Shown one piece after another: positions 1 to 11,451 of a DNA stretch of 64,000 bases. The notes under the pieces were generated by a model that worked only from the letters and a program-made list of their open reading frames with translations, was not told the origin of the DNA and did not search any database. Position numbers and translations under genes: made by a program. The number at the start of each line of letters is the position of its first letter. The first letter of the stretch is position 1. Origin of the DNA: Hypericum androsaemum (Eukaryota > Streptophyta > Magnoliopsida > Malpighiales > Hypericaceae); contig OZ023198.1 in NCBI GenBank assembly GCA_963995505.1, forward strand, positions 7,960,558 to 8,024,557. The letters are read 5' to 3'.

Positions 1-1626
1 TAATGATACAAAATAACTAACAAAAGATCAATACTATTCAAATAGTATCTCAAAAAACTACTTGAAAACCATCGTTGTGTATGTGTTCCTTCTTTTTTAT
101 GTACAGAAACTTCTACAAGTTCAAAAATTAACAATAAATTATTATTTACAAATTAGATCTTTTTAATAAATGTACAAATGTTACCTGTGAAATCGTGACG
201 CTGCTGGAGATTTTTTTGACATCGTCGATCAAGAGGACATGCTTGTACTTTCCATACAATAATGTTCCATCAATCTCCAACACAGGAATGCAATGTTGGA
301 AAGTTTCAATGTAGGGCTTGAAGCTCTAGAAAAATCGCCTGAAGATTTTTGTCCCAGGTTCAAGAGGAGCCACATAATGGGCTACGTCTAGCATACAGTG
401 ATAATATTCCCATTGTACAACAGCTCCTTGATTCTTAGCCTTCCATGCCGCAAACCATTGCGGAAGGCGATTGTATGATTCATCCCAATCTCCACATAAC
501 TCTTTTAATGTCCTCTCTCTTTCCCACCAATCCTTCTTGTAAGAGAGCTGGAATCCAATGCGGTCTTAAATCTTAGTAATTATAAACCTAATTGGAATGT
601 CTAGTTATTCCATAACTATATTTCTAATTACTTCTGCAATGTGAGCAGAACAAAGTTGTCGATAATCTTTTGAAGGTCGTTCCGCACTACATGTATCCGG
701 GTGGGTGTATTTTACTATTCACCAAGTAGAAAGCACTCATCCCTTTGCTGAGACACGGATCATCCATTTACACCCTTCTTCCCATTTTTGACACTTCACA
801 ACATAAGTGCGGCGTCTTATTTTCTTAAGCTTAAACTCGCGCTGCACTTTCATTGAGAATCTCTCGATCTTCCTCTTTGCATCTTGTTTGGTATTCCAAA
901 TCGTACCCTCCTCCAAGTCACCATCATAAATTCTATCTATTTCGGTGTGAGCTCCCAATCTTCATCATAAATACTCATCGATTCTTGTTCACCATGTTCA
1001 ATTGCAGCAACTTCATAGTGCCCTTCAAACTGTGGTTCTCCATATTGTTCTTCTTCTTCTTCTCCGTATAGTTCTTCTTCTTCTTCTTCTTTGGTATGAA
1101 AATTTGTAGTTGTACATGGATGTACTTCTGTAGGATCATGTCCAAACCAATCTGTTTGGACTTTATAATCATCATCACCAACATCCTTTATGGAAGGAAC
1201 AACAAGAGGTGACACCCTCGTCGGACCAGCTCCATCACCACTCAGTAACTGGCTTTCATGAATAGCCAACATTTGGTAATTATTCGACACCCTCTTCTCC
1301 ACAATAATTTTCAAAAAAATCACACTCTCATATGGTCCTACAAACCTGATCATTGTGTGAACCATATTCCTAACATCTCCATCATTATCAATAGGCATTT
1401 GATCAAATTTTTCTCTCTCAATAGGATATCTAAATAGTAGCTTACAGACCTCTTTACGATGACCAATAATCTTTTCATATATTTTTCTCAATAACATATC
1501 ATAGGAGAAATCTTCATAAAACTTAAACTTTTTTTCTAATCCACTGTTGTAATAAAAATTGATTTCACTATTGTAGTACATTTCACCATCATATTTCAAA
1601 GTTATTCGTACAGTCCGCAAATTCAT
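1..1626 (-). pseudogene. MULE transposase (MURA-type) pseudogene, 5' part
   Basis: The minus-strand reading begins at an ATG at 1626 (MNLRTVRITLKYDG), chosen because it directly follows a 5' UTR intron (donor at 1759, acceptor at 1635) that a second copy near 19.5 kb also has. The first ~220 residues are the variable N-terminal region with an acidic stretch. At 958-737 comes the MuDR DNA-binding-like domain (KVQREFKLKK...CKWMIRVSAKG). Further on the frame still reads recognisable MULE core, including SYNRLPQWF near 440-480 and the catalytic-domain start IDGTLLYGKYK near 240-285. It is dead: there are in-frame stops just after RVSAKG (737), in the 540-620 stretch, and a TAG near 328 where the family normally has Trp. 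The 3' catalytic part is outside the window. Confidence 0.85.
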
Positions 1627-1894
1627 TATTAACACTATAATAAAAAAATTCACACATAATTAGAGTAGCTTAATCCATAAGTTCACAAAATAAAGTTGCT
1701 AAACAATATCTAGTGAAACAAAATTAATGACAAAGTATTCATAATTAAAAGTAACATACCTTAATAATGAAAGTGTTGAGAAATACGACTACGAACTTTG
1801 AGAATGAGAAAACATGGTGTAAAGACTTAAAAACTCGTCCGAAGATGCATGGTGTAGACATTAAATCGAATAAAAAATTCAATTTCTGGATTTT

Positions 1895-2100
1895 TATTAG
1901 AAAGAAATCCAACTTCCAGAATTTTGTACCCGGATATAAGCCCTATCCAGCTTTAAATCGAATTATTTTTTGATCTGGGTGACCCCAGGTTGAAAATAAT
2001 TTTTGACATGAGACTTTCTCTCAGAAAGAAATTCAACTTCCAGATTTTTGTACCAGGGATAAGCCCTATCTAGCTTTAAATCGAATTATTCTTTCGATCT
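1895..2100. repeat. two-copy direct repeat (~124 bp spacing)
   Basis: A ~75-bp block containing aacttccaga, ttttgtacc, ataagccctat and tttaaatcgaattatt occurs at about 1897-1972 and again at 2021-2095. It lies upstream of the MULE gene, inside the presumed element, and resembles the sub-terminal repeats common in MULEs. Confidence 0.7.
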
Positions 2101-2403
2101 CGGTTATGCCTAGCTGGCATTTCTGGATGACCCTAGTTCGAAATTTATTTTCGACCTCAGACTCTCTCTCCTTAGGTCGAAAATAATTTTTGACCTGGAG
2201 ACAAAATCGAAAAAATTTCCTCGATAATGGAAGTCGAAAAATTTAATACAATTTCGGATGCAAATCGAAAGTTTTTTTTGACCTAAGGAGAAAGAATTTA
2301 AAAAAAATTCGACCTGAAATTTGGACACCATATTCGGGATAAATTGAAAGGGGCACCATTTTGATAATACTTGACCAGAGGGGCACATTTTGGGGAAAAC
2401 CCC

Positions 2404-2917
2404 CTAAAGAATCGTCCTTAAGCTTCTCCAAAAGACGATCTCAAGTCAGTCCAACTTGATAGCTCTTTTCTCCCATTGCTGCTTGTTAGGTTCATCTGGG
2501 AAGTATTTTATAACCACCAGATCCCCTACTTGACTGAGAACCTGCGATGAGGTAGAAATGAGTCGTCAAGCAGCGAAAGAACAGGAAATATATTTTCTCT
2601 TAGCCAATGGCTAAAGGTCTTGACCAATCGTCTATCCAACTTTACATTTCACAGTATGGTTCATCCGCAGTCGACATAATCTTATTTTATTTATTAATAG
2701 CTTACTCTGTTACAGCTCCAGCTCGTGGGATCCCACTAGAGATTATTAGTAGATAAACTAAATCTGGTCAGAAAAATACTTCATTAATATTCAACACAAA
2801 CACAAGATCACAGAAACACCAACACAAAGTTACATATACTTCTTTTCTTAAACAGAAACAGAAATAGAGATTACAGATTAGTACATAAAGACCCACTAAT
2901 TATCACAGATGATCTAA
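2404..2917. other. intergenic, includes dehydrin 3' flank
   Basis: No gene recognised. The stretch 2740-2917 immediately follows the dehydrin stop codon on the minus strand and is AT-rich, so it should contain its 3' UTR. A short minus-strand open stretch at about 2450-2540 (QVGDLVVIKYFPDEP) is too short to assign. Confidence 0.5.
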
Positions 2918-3229
2918 TTAATCACTGTCGCTGTCGCTGCTGCTGCTGTGACCATGCCCCTTCTTCTCCTTCTTATCTTTCTTGTCCTTCTTGTCTTTCT
3001 TGTCCTTCTTCTTCTTCTCGCCGCCATGGCCGCCACCACCCTCATGTTCGCCGCCGTGGATCTTGTCCTTGATCTTCTCAACCATCCCCTCCTTCTTGTG
3101 CTCCTCCCCGCCATGGTACGCTTCCGGGCCCTTGTGGCCTTCCCCCTTGTGCTCCTCCGCCTTCCTGGCCTCCTCCTTGTTCCCTCCCATGTGGAGGGTC
3201 TCGCTTATCTTGTTCATTATCCCTGCCAT
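2918..3229 (-). CDS. HIRD11: KS-type dehydrin (HIRD11-like), 103 aa
   Basis: Dehydrins are hydrophilic, largely disordered proteins that protect membranes and enzymes during cold and drought; the HIRD11 subgroup is cytosolic/nuclear and binds metals. Visible here: N-terminus MAGIMNKISETLHMGG typical of the subgroup; one Lys-rich K-segment at residues 46-60 (KEGMVEKIKDKIHGG) that should form an amphipathic helix; His/Gly-rich stretches (metal-binding potential); a Lys/Asp run at about 72-90; and a C-terminal phospho-Ser tract SSSSDSDSD. The upstream in-frame ATG at 3334 was rejected: it lies upstream of the TATA box, and 3229 gives the family start MAG. Length matches the family (about 100 aa). 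The frame is uninterrupted and single-exon, so the gene looks functional. Confidence 0.93.
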   Translation of the reverse strand: MAGIMNKISETLHMGGNKEEARKAEEHKGEGHKGPEAYHGGEEHKKEGMVEKIKDKIHGGEHEGGGGHGGEKKKKDKKDKKDKKDKKEKKGHGHSSSSDSDSD

Positions 3230-3314
3230 TTTTCTCTCTCTACAAATGGGTTTCTCTTTAAGGCTTGTTTGTTTGATGTGGAATTGGTACGAAGAGACTA
3301 CTAATCTTGGATCG

Positions 3315-3322
3315 TATTTATA
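3315..3322 (-). promoter_or_regulatory. dehydrin TATA box
   Basis: Minus-strand TATAAATA about 90 bp upstream of the dehydrin ATG, which would place transcription start near 3290 and give a ~60-nt leader. This is the expected spacing for a plant RNA polymerase II promoter. Confidence 0.75.
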
Positions 3323-3365
3323 GGCGCTTGTCAAAGCTTAGGACAAAGACTGTTTTGCCCGTTCT

Positions 3366-3494
3366 ACGTGTACACGGATTTGACGCTCAGCAGGGGGAGG
3401 GGACGGACTATCATAAATATCTTACTCGTTTCGGGAAACAGCGCTCTCTTTTTTCTCCGCATCTGTTTCTGCCTCTGATAGGGTCGACGTGGGC
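3366..3494 (-). promoter_or_regulatory. ABRE-like ACGT elements upstream of dehydrin
   Basis: Two ACGTG cores lie upstream of the TATA box: ACGTG at 3366-3370 and ACGTGGGC at 3487-3494. ACGTG is the core of the ABA-responsive element recognised by bZIP factors, and paired ABREs are usual in dehydrin promoters. ABA or stress regulation is inferred from the motifs only. Confidence 0.5.
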
Positions 3495-3830
3495 ATTTAA
3501 TTAGTATTGTCGATATCTTATTTTATGAAATAATTTTTTTAGTATTCTTGACTTGTATCAAATATCTTGTAAATTGCTAGGGGAGCCGTTAGCCCCTCCT
3601 CTTGACCCAAAAAAAATATCTTGTAGATCCATTTGCATCGACTAATAGTATAATAAATACATCTGTTTATGAAAAAGTTAGAAAAGGAAAAGCGAGCGAA
3701 GAGTAATTTTTCAAAGGAACGAGCAAAGAATTCCTGGCAAGGATAAATAAAGGTATGGGTGGGCCCATTATCTTATAGTTTTTTTTTGAAATGGTGGAGT
3801 CAAACTTCTATATAAATACGAAAAATAAAT

Positions 3831-5203
3831 GGAAAAATTATTCTCAAGTTTCTCGGGTTTGCTTAAATATACTCAAAAGTTGTTCCTGTTTGCAAAATAC
3901 ACGTCGACGTCCCTCTAGTTTGCTTTTATTATACTTTCGGGGTCCCTGCCGCATGTTAATAGCTTTTTTTCATTTTTGTCGATGAAATGACCAAAATACC
4001 CTTAGAACAAAAAATAAAAAAAAGCTGACATCATCTCTTCTTCTTCCTTTAGCCAATGACATCATCGAGTATAATTTTTCTTAGGGATCAGCCAACAATC
4101 GCCTTCCCCGACCTCTAGCCAATAATCGATCAATTTATATCCGATTACAAACCCCGATTCATGTTTTAAAATACCTAATTCATTGACAGTCAATTCACTT
4201 CGTTCGCCAATCAATTCATGTTTTAAATGACCCAATTCCCGACCATTACACCACCTCGTCTTCTCGTCTCTCCTCCTCGTCGAACGGCCCCTTCCTCTAG
4301 CCTTAAAATCCATCTGCCACAGAGATACACAATTGGTATCCCCCGTGACGCTCATCCCCAAGCGTTCCAGAGGCGGCCTTTCCTCGGATGCGGGGACGAC
4401 GACGAGGGCATACCCGGTCTCCACACAGATACACAATTCTCCCTCCACTTCACCCCCACCAGCCGATGTATAGCAGTAGGATTTCATCACCGGCGGCCCC
4501 TGTTGGGCATGTACAGCAGCACATCTCGCCCTTGCAGATGTCACCGGCAGTCCTCCTCGGCTCTTGATGGCGGTGATTCCAAGAGCTCGCCCATGTGGCG
4601 GTGAAACGACGTCCCGTCTCGTACCTCAGAGAGAGGGAATTGGAGGATAGCGCTGTGCTCTTAGTCAAATGACGTCCTGTCTCTCAATTACCCAATCTCT
4701 AAAGAGGAATTGAATCGAGAGGGAGGGATGATTTTTTTAGGGTTCATAAGGGGTTGGGTGGGGCTGGAGAAGAGGGATTGGGTCCATTCATGAGGGGTTG
4801 GGTCCGGTTCGTCGACTACAAGTTTTCGTCGGAGGGCACGGCTCATCGTCGCCGATGAGGGTTGGGGTGAACGGCGGGAGGGGAGAGGAGAAGAAGAGAT
4901 TTCACAGATGAGGGTTCAAATTTTTCACAGACGATGAGGGTTACGGGTCTATTTTTTTATTGATTTCTGGATGGTGTTCATCATAGTGTTCTTATTCATA
5001 GGGAAGAAGAAGAGATGATGTCAACAATTTTTTTATTTTTTGTTCTAAAGGTATTTTTGTCTGACAAAAAAAGAAAAAAATTTATTTAGGGACCCGAAAG
5101 TATAATAAAATCAAACATGAGGGACGTCAGCATGTATTTTACAAACAGGGGAGATTTTTTAGTATATTTAAGCAAACCCGAGGGACTTGAAAGTAATTTT
5201 CCC
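3831..5203. mobile_element. non-autonomous MULE with long TIRs and 9-bp TSD
   Basis: Both ends are inverted copies of one another over roughly 230 bp (left arm 3831-4055, right arm 4990-5203), sharing for example caaacccgag, ataataaaa and tctaa-gtatttt. The flanks are the exact direct repeat aaaataaat at 3822-3830 and 5204-5212, a 9-bp target duplication diagnostic of the Mutator superfamily. There is no transposase. The GC-rich centre (about 4200-4930) has open frames on both strands but no recognisable protein; it could be captured host sequence. A second copy of the right arm ends at 20527. Confidence 0.9.
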
Positions 5204-5212
5204 AAAATAAAT

Positions 5213-7262
5213 CCAAGTACATCAGAAATAATAGTCTATCTGTCACCCTCATCCTGATGTCTACTAGCCTCAGTATCAGGATCCTCTCTTTCTAGGTTGC
5301 GGCCGCCCGCCTCAATAAAACTCTACGGCGATAAAAATCCAGTGGAAAAACCTGCACCGAGAGGGAAAGAGCACCTCAGCAAGGTCAGAGCGACCCGCCT
5401 TGACGTTGATACCGCTAAGTTTGATCCTCTCAACTCATCACTGGCTAACCTAGTGCAGCGAGGAAGGCTAATGCCCCGTAAGTCATCTAAATACACCTCG
5501 GTACAGAAAGTGAAAGGTACATTAGATACGACATAACCATATGAGATCTCCAGCGCATGCTTAGAGAGTGAATCAGCCACCCTGTTGGCCTCCCGCCACC
5601 CTATTCTGGATGTCAATCTCCCAGCCTTCTGCCAGTAGCTCTCGCCCCCTCGAGATCAGTTCCGCCAAAGGGGGAGCCCGGTCAACCTCACGACCCACGC
5701 AGAGGATGGCCAGTGCCGAATCTACCTCCACCTGGATTCTCCGGAATCCCCTCTCCCAGGTTAGCTCAAGCCAGAGGGTTAGTGCCTAGAGCTCCACAGC
5801 CAGAGAGGTATAGTTCCCAATGCCCTTGCCAAAACCGCATACCCAATAACCACCCAAGTCGCATATGACACCACAACACCGGCAGTCCCTAGTTGCCCGT
5901 CAAAGCTCCATCTGTATTGAGCTTAACGAAGCCCTCCGTGGAGAGGTGCCAAGATACCAGGATCTCGCGGCGTGGGGAAAGTGGAGTAATCTGATTCATC
6001 AAGACACGAGCATACTCCTGCGCTTGCATAATGATGAGGGAGGGGGGATGCCCCGAGGTAGTGTCAGGTCAAAAGGCAGAAGTGCACTGCCACTGTCAAA
6101 GCCACCAGCTTGCTGTCAAAAAAACATCCCACAGGATGGTCCTGTTGTGGGAATGGCAGTGGCTGAGATGTTAGCCCAAAGCCATCTACGTGGGTCAGTC
6201 TCCATGTAGAAGTCCCTCGGAGGCCGTGGAAGAAGAGTCGCCCATATAGTCCTAGAAAACCTGCAATCATGAGACATATGCATCAGAGACTTAGGAAAAA
6301 TACCACATCTAGGACAGGTACCGTCATACATGAAGTGTCTCTGTCATCGTTCCGCATTCCTCATCAGCCTGCCATGACAGAAAAGCCAGGTGAATAGACA
6401 AATACATTGGTACTTATAGGGCTCATATCCGGCTCCAGATCGAGTCAGATGTTGGCTACTCCCTCTCTCTGCATAGCGCTCTATAGAGGGAGCGGTTAGA
6501 AAAGTACCTATCCTGGGTGAGACCCCATGATATAGGGGAGTGGTCGGAGGCTAATGGTGGTAGGTGCTTCACCATAGCCTTGTAGCAGAAAGGTCGCTCC
6601 TTTCTGCTCCCCTTCTCACTCAGACAGAATTCGAGGAGTATAGGGGAGTGGTCTGAGGCTAATTGTGGTAGGTGCTTCACCATAGCCTCCGGCCAGCCGA
6701 GTCTCCAGCCCCTATTACATAACACACGGTCCCGACGCTTGGAGACTCTGGTGGAGGTCTCCCGGCCACGTGACTAGGTGAATCTCGGGCCCACGTAACC
6801 TACATCAATAAGACCAAGTGTGTGAATATACTCGACAAACTGCAGATTCTGGTCCGAAAGGGTGCCATCGCCTCCCTGACGCTCCTCTAGTGACATAATG
6901 TCAGTGAAGTCTCCGCCCAGAACCCATAGCCTTGTTATGGTGGAGCTGAGTGTAGTGAGACAGCTCCAAAGCCTCTGTCGTTCCAGAGCCCTAGGGCTTG
7001 CATAAACAGCGCTGAGTTGGAAGTCACCCCAATGGGATCAGACTTCTGCTTGGATAGACTAGGTATCCCGAGTGAGGACAGAGAGGCGAACAACAGGCTC
7101 AGTCCAAAGTAGCCAAATGCCTCCGCTCCGTCCAATTGCCTCGACCCGCTCGACATTCGAAAAGTCCAGCTACTGGCAAACCCGATCAGCAGTGCTTCCC
7201 AATCAGCTACTAGGATACCCGATCAGGCGACAGTTTCCCGTAATATCCATAGCTGAGCATTG
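5213..7262 (-). pseudogene. LINE (L1-type) ORF2 remnant, internally deleted
   Basis: Reading the minus strand from 7262 gives successive L1 ORF2 landmarks. The APE endonuclease region has RVEAIGRSGGIWLLW, VYASPRALER, GGDFTDIMSLEERQGG and, at about 6700-6630, NRGWRLGWPEA and LASDHSPILLEF. The whole reverse transcriptase is missing. At 6331-6250 there is a zf-RVT zinc-binding motif (CPRCGIFPKSLMHMSHDC), and at 5616-5540 the RNase H tail (REANRVADSLSKHALEI). Stops and frameshifts break the frame. A ~107-bp segment coding VKHLP-LASDHSPI is tandemly duplicated (about 6535-6690). Confidence 0.85.
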
Positions 7263-7274
7263 TTATTTTTTTTA

Positions 7275-8420
7275 AAATATATTTTTCTGGAATGCCATCT
7301 TTGAATTTTGAACTTTAAATTAATTTATAAAAACTCAAACATATTATTAGTTAGACCGGTTTTATCAGTTATCAAATTTTAATTTATCACATGTAGAGGA
7401 ATTGTATTGTCGAAAAGAAAATTATATTTTTTTGAGAGTGAATAGGTGCGGTGGTGGGTGGGAATCTTCAAAAGGGAAAAAAGGCAAACATAAAAAAGAA
7501 AAGGTGGTAGTGGAGTCTTATCCAAATCTGATACTTTTACTTGGCACGTACGCGTGGACGGTTCCCGACACTTTGTTATAAGGATAGCCTACTTCCGAGT
7601 TATGGAAGTTGCATTTCATAAACCTCCTCTCGCTGCCACGTAGCATTTTTTTTCAAGTCTAACAAATATTAAAAAGAAAGTCATTACTCCTAAAATAATG
7701 TTTGAAACTGTTCGAGCGTAAATATGAGAACTTAGAACTAAAATGTATGGAACTAAAATGTATGTCAACAATTAACGCTGAAGATGGAAAATACCTATAT
7801 ATAAATAACTATCCTTTCAATACATATACACAAAATTCTCAAAAAAATTTATATACAAGGATTTCAAGATGGATTTCACGATTTTCAACTAACCTTTACA
7901 TATTTTCTATAAAAAAATAACCTTTACATGTCCAAAAAAAAAATTCAACTAACCTAAAATAGGCAGGTGGATATTCTAAAAAAAATCAGAAATTAAGTAG
8001 ATAAATATCACACATTACCCAAATATAGATCTCTTTGTCTTTGGTAACAAACCATGTGTTTGGTTATTAAAAATGTTATTAAATATCTACTCCTTTTTAC
8101 GAATCGGAAAAACTATTCAACTGTAGAAAATTGTTCACATTAAAATTTGTGTCCGCCACCAGATTTTGAAGTCCAAATACAGATCACATGCATAAGTTGA
8201 GAAAAAATATGAAGACATTCAGATTTATTTGTTATGTAATTACGAATGGCCAATATCCGAAGCTAATAGAACAACTAAATCGAGGTTGTCGGTGCACCGA
8301 CCTCACGAGAATACGTAATCTCCCAGCAAGTTGCTCAATAAATTTATTACTCGATGGAAAATATGTCGAAAGGCTCGAGATATTTTCTAGGAAAAAATTT
8401 GTTTTATTACTCTGAGATTT
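7275..8420. repeat. segmental duplication, left copy
   Basis: This non-coding stretch matches 59935-61880 in the same orientation. Shared blocks include agaggaattgt-ttgtcgaaaag (7394 vs 60068), ggtgggtgggaatcttcaaaa (7451 vs 60131), acgcggacggtt-like sequence (7550 vs 61150) and ataaataactatcctt (about 7800 vs 61370). Together with the match 10690-11110 to 62990-63240 it marks an old block duplication. No gene was found here. Confidence 0.75.
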
Positions 8421-8762
8421 GGCCGTTTAATACTTATACTCTTTTAGTTTAAAAATCATCAAAATGGTTAATGTAAAATCATTAAAATGATTCATGTCGT
8501 TTCGATGAGATTTCACAAGCAATGTCCGACTTTGCAACACCGAAACAAGGGATTTTTTCTTCAAATAGGCAAAAAAATATACTTATTTTTGCTAAATAGA
8601 AAAAAAGTTATACACATTTTTTTAAATAGGTTAAAAATTTATTTAATATTAAAATTTTTTTGGTCAAGCCTGCTCCGATGGTTTTAATCATAGGAATCTA
8701 AACTAAGTAATTCAAACACTGTACACATGTCCATTCATGTTGGGAGAAGAAGGAAAAATTGG

Positions 8763-8764
<2 letters not shown>

Positions 8765-8806
<42 letters not shown>
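8765..8806. repeat. (AT)n microsatellite
   Basis: About 20 uninterrupted AT dinucleotides inside the small MULE-like element. Confidence 0.95.
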
Positions 8807-8808
<2 letters not shown>

Positions 8809-8829
8809 GAGGTGCCCATGTGTCAAGAC

Positions 8830-9599
8830 TAGGGGTGAGCATTCGGGATATCCCGATCCCGAATACCGAAATTTGAAAAAAATCTATCCCGATCCCAAAC
8901 CGAAATAATTTTGGGATATTCCGAATACCGAATTAGAATTTTGGGATTATCCCGAAAATCCCGAATATCCCAAATTTTGCAAAAAAAAATTAAACGAAAC
9001 CCTAATCCTAAATCAAAACCGTTTCAACCTCACCTCTTTTTTCCTTGAGAGCAACACCAACTCACAATCTATTGACATGCATCAACTTAAATTAGACACA
9101 AACTCACAATCTATTGTAAAACCCCCCAAAATACGAAACCCTAAGTAAAAAAAAATCACTAATTAGAACAAGTCAGAGAGAGGAGAGGAGAGGAGCGTGG
9201 TGGAAGAGGGCGGCCACGATGGTTGCCTGTCGCTGTCACGTGGTGGTGGCTTGCCGGAGTGGGTTAAAGAAGAAAAAGATTGGTTGGTTTTCTTGTTGAT
9301 CGAGAGAGAAGAGGGGCAAAGAGGAAAGGAGGGGGGGGGGGGGGGGGGGGGTTTGACATGTGGGTGGGGGAGTAATTTTTTGTTTATATATATAGGTTGG
9401 TAAAATTATACTTTGGTACTTCAGAATTTTCGGTATTATCGAAATAATACCGGTATATACCGAACCGATCCCGAATACCGAAATTTTCTCAAAAACCTTA
9501 CCGAATTAACTCCCGAATACCGAACTCCCGATCCCGAACTCCCGAATACCGAAATAATTTTGGGATATCCCGAATACCGATCACATTTGCTCACCCCTA
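8830..9599. mobile_element. nested non-autonomous hAT element with 8-bp TSD
   Basis: Terminal inverted repeat taggggtgagca at the left and its complement at the right, flanked by the exact 8-bp duplication gtcaagac (8822-8829 and 9600-9607). An 8-bp duplication with a TAGGG-type end is the hAT signature. Sub-terminal sequence is built of repeated cccgaataccga motifs in both orientations. There is no transposase frame. It sits inside the element at 8549-9785, so it is the younger insertion. Confidence 0.92.
9331..9351 (+). repeat. 21-base guanine homopolymer
   Basis: An unbroken G run inside the nested hAT element, able in principle to form G-quadruplex DNA; its exact length could also be a sequencing or assembly artefact. 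Confidence 0.9.
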
Positions 9600-9794
9600 G
9601 TCAAGACGCCTCCAATTAAATTATTTTATTTCGAATAAAAATGTATCGATACCAAATTTAATTATTGTATCGTAAATTTATCCCTAAATTAAATAATCTT
9701 CAACCTATTTAGCAAATATGTATAATTTTTTGCCTATTTAGAGAAAATATATGTACGTTTTTTTACCCATTTTAGAAAAAATCTCCTGAAACAA

Positions 9795-10798
9795 TGCCTT
9801 TCCATGCTGATGTGGCAATCCAACAAAAAATTTACACCTTCGTGTTGATTTGTGATGAAGACAAATTTCAAAACAATCGCAACCTTTGTTTATATATTTC
9901 TATTTCCTAATTAAACCCCACAATAATCCCTCATCGTCTCGGACTTTCCAGAGGATGTTGAGAAAACTCGCCCGCATCAAGTAGCTCAAGGAGGTTGACG
10001 CTTTCCCCGACGTTGTGAAGGCCAAGGACAACCATGCCATTCGTTATGGAAATTGCGAGAAACATAGATTAGGGTGAGGGAGGATGAGAGGATGAGGAGG
10101 TGGCGATGGCTGCAGGTGGTCACAACTAAGATTATTTTGAATTTTTTTTTTCACTTGTACAACTCAGCAAACCGAGTACAAATTTTTGCAGTTGACAAGT
10201 CACGTAGACACAAAATGATATCGTATTAGGTTCGGACAGTAAGATGATTGCCCGTGAAGTCTCATTGAAACCACATGGATCATTTTGATAATTTTTAAAC
10301 CACAAATTATATCTCATTGAGCAATTTGGCTTTTTTTCTTGCTGCTAAGAAATTTTTCCAACCTTGTACTCGATAAATCTAAATCTCAAAGTGCATTATA
10401 ATTGATAATTAAAATAGAAGAGGACTCTTAATTTAATACTTATGAAATAAACTCTTTTTATTTTGATTTGTTGTCAAATAAGATCTTAGTTTATCATCAA
10501 ATGAGATGCCGTATTAGCATAGGTTAAAGAAAATGAGGCTCCTCGCCAATACAAATGGCCAATAATTTTAACAGCACAGGTAAATTTGGAAAGGTATGGG
10601 TATCAGAAAGTTATATAGAACACTACTTAGACGACTAATACGTATTATCGTTCGTTTTTCCTTGAGGAAACATATACCCATCTTTCATCAACAACATGCC
10701 AATCAACTTTTCCAAGTTAGAAGAAGTGGTGTAACAGCAGAACAGAAATCAGATAGCTAGATCCCCGGTAAGAACTTCCTGGGAATTTTGTGCAGATG
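9795..10798. other. no gene recognised
   Basis: AT-rich. A GC-richer island at about 9940-10130 (ccgacgttgtgaaggccaag) looks like a decayed coding fragment, but its translation is too short and broken to assign. Confidence 0.4.
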
Positions 10799-10848
10799 TC
10801 ATCGGATTACTCCAAATTCGCACCGTCCAGCTTTGCATTTTCCAATTG
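10799..10848 (-). pseudogene. dead copy of the last exon of the FIP2-like gene
   Basis: The minus strand reads acceptor ctag then QLENAKLDGANLE and a stop, matching the last exon of the pentapeptide-repeat gene at 63058-63111 (QLENANLDGADLVGVIR). A 4-nt deletion shifts the frame. The flanks (10690-11110) also match 62990-63240, so the exon arrived with a segmental duplication rather than by retroposition: the intron acceptor is preserved. No other exon of the gene is seen nearby. Confidence 0.8.
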
Positions 10849-11451
10849 CTAGTTGACACAGACAAGAACACCAAAATGTGTTTGTCAGGAGAGAAAACGA
10901 TTGATTGATCGTATTACAGAAACAATCTCATTCGTTCTTTAACCCGGAGAAGTAACTATAAAGTGTTTTTTGAAAAGTAAATTATTACACTATAACATTT
11001 CCAAAGTTTTAACTTCAGACTTCCTAAATATTTATAATGTATTGTACCGTTGGGTTGCAAGTCTTTTGGCGTGTAACTGTTAAAGTTGATGAACAATATG
11101 AGGTATACTAATACACAAGGTAATAAGCTCAAACATTGGGCCTGTTTGGAATCAATTCCGACAGGAAAAGAATTCTATTTCCAATTCCTAATGTTAATGG
11201 AAAAGAATCACTTTCCTATTTTCTCGTTTGGAATCTTAAGTTAAATTTTGGGAATTGATTTAAAATATTACATAAACACCCTTCTCAACTTGCAAAAGAT
11301 CTAGCTCACCTCAATGGTACATCCAATGGTACGAAGCTTGGCTACTGTTCAAAACGCTAGTTTGTAATAAAAATATGGTCCTGAGTAAACCAGAAACAGG
11401 TACAAAAGGGTCTTCACACGTCTTAAATCAATGAGAACACCAATGAGATGC

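Larger units (their letters stand above)
1..2403 (-). mobile_element. Mutator-like (MULE) element, truncated at window edge
   Basis: The block holds a MULE transposase pseudogene (1-1626), a 5' UTR intron and an upstream region that ends near 2403 in a G/T-rich stretch (minus strand GGGGTTTTCCCC) that could be the terminal inverted repeat. The other end lies outside the window, so neither the inverted repeat nor the target duplication can be confirmed. The element assignment rests on the transposase; the outer boundary is inferred. Confidence 0.55.
8549..9785. mobile_element. short MULE-like TIR element, interrupted by a nested hAT
   Basis: The ends are inverted repeats (gggattttttc... and ...gaaaaaatctc), with alternating blocks such as aaataggcaaaaaa and tatacacat mirrored at the right end. 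Flanks ccgaaacaa (8540-8548) and ctgaaacaa (9786-9794) form a 9-bp duplication with one mismatch. The termini match those of the foldback at 50115-51484, so both belong to one family. Without the nested element it is only about 460 bp. It encodes nothing. Confidence 0.8.

Noticed and set aside
2948..3323. Two long plus-strand frames over the dehydrin
   Set aside because: They are Leu/Phe/Pro-rich antisense shadows of the Lys-rich dehydrin codons.
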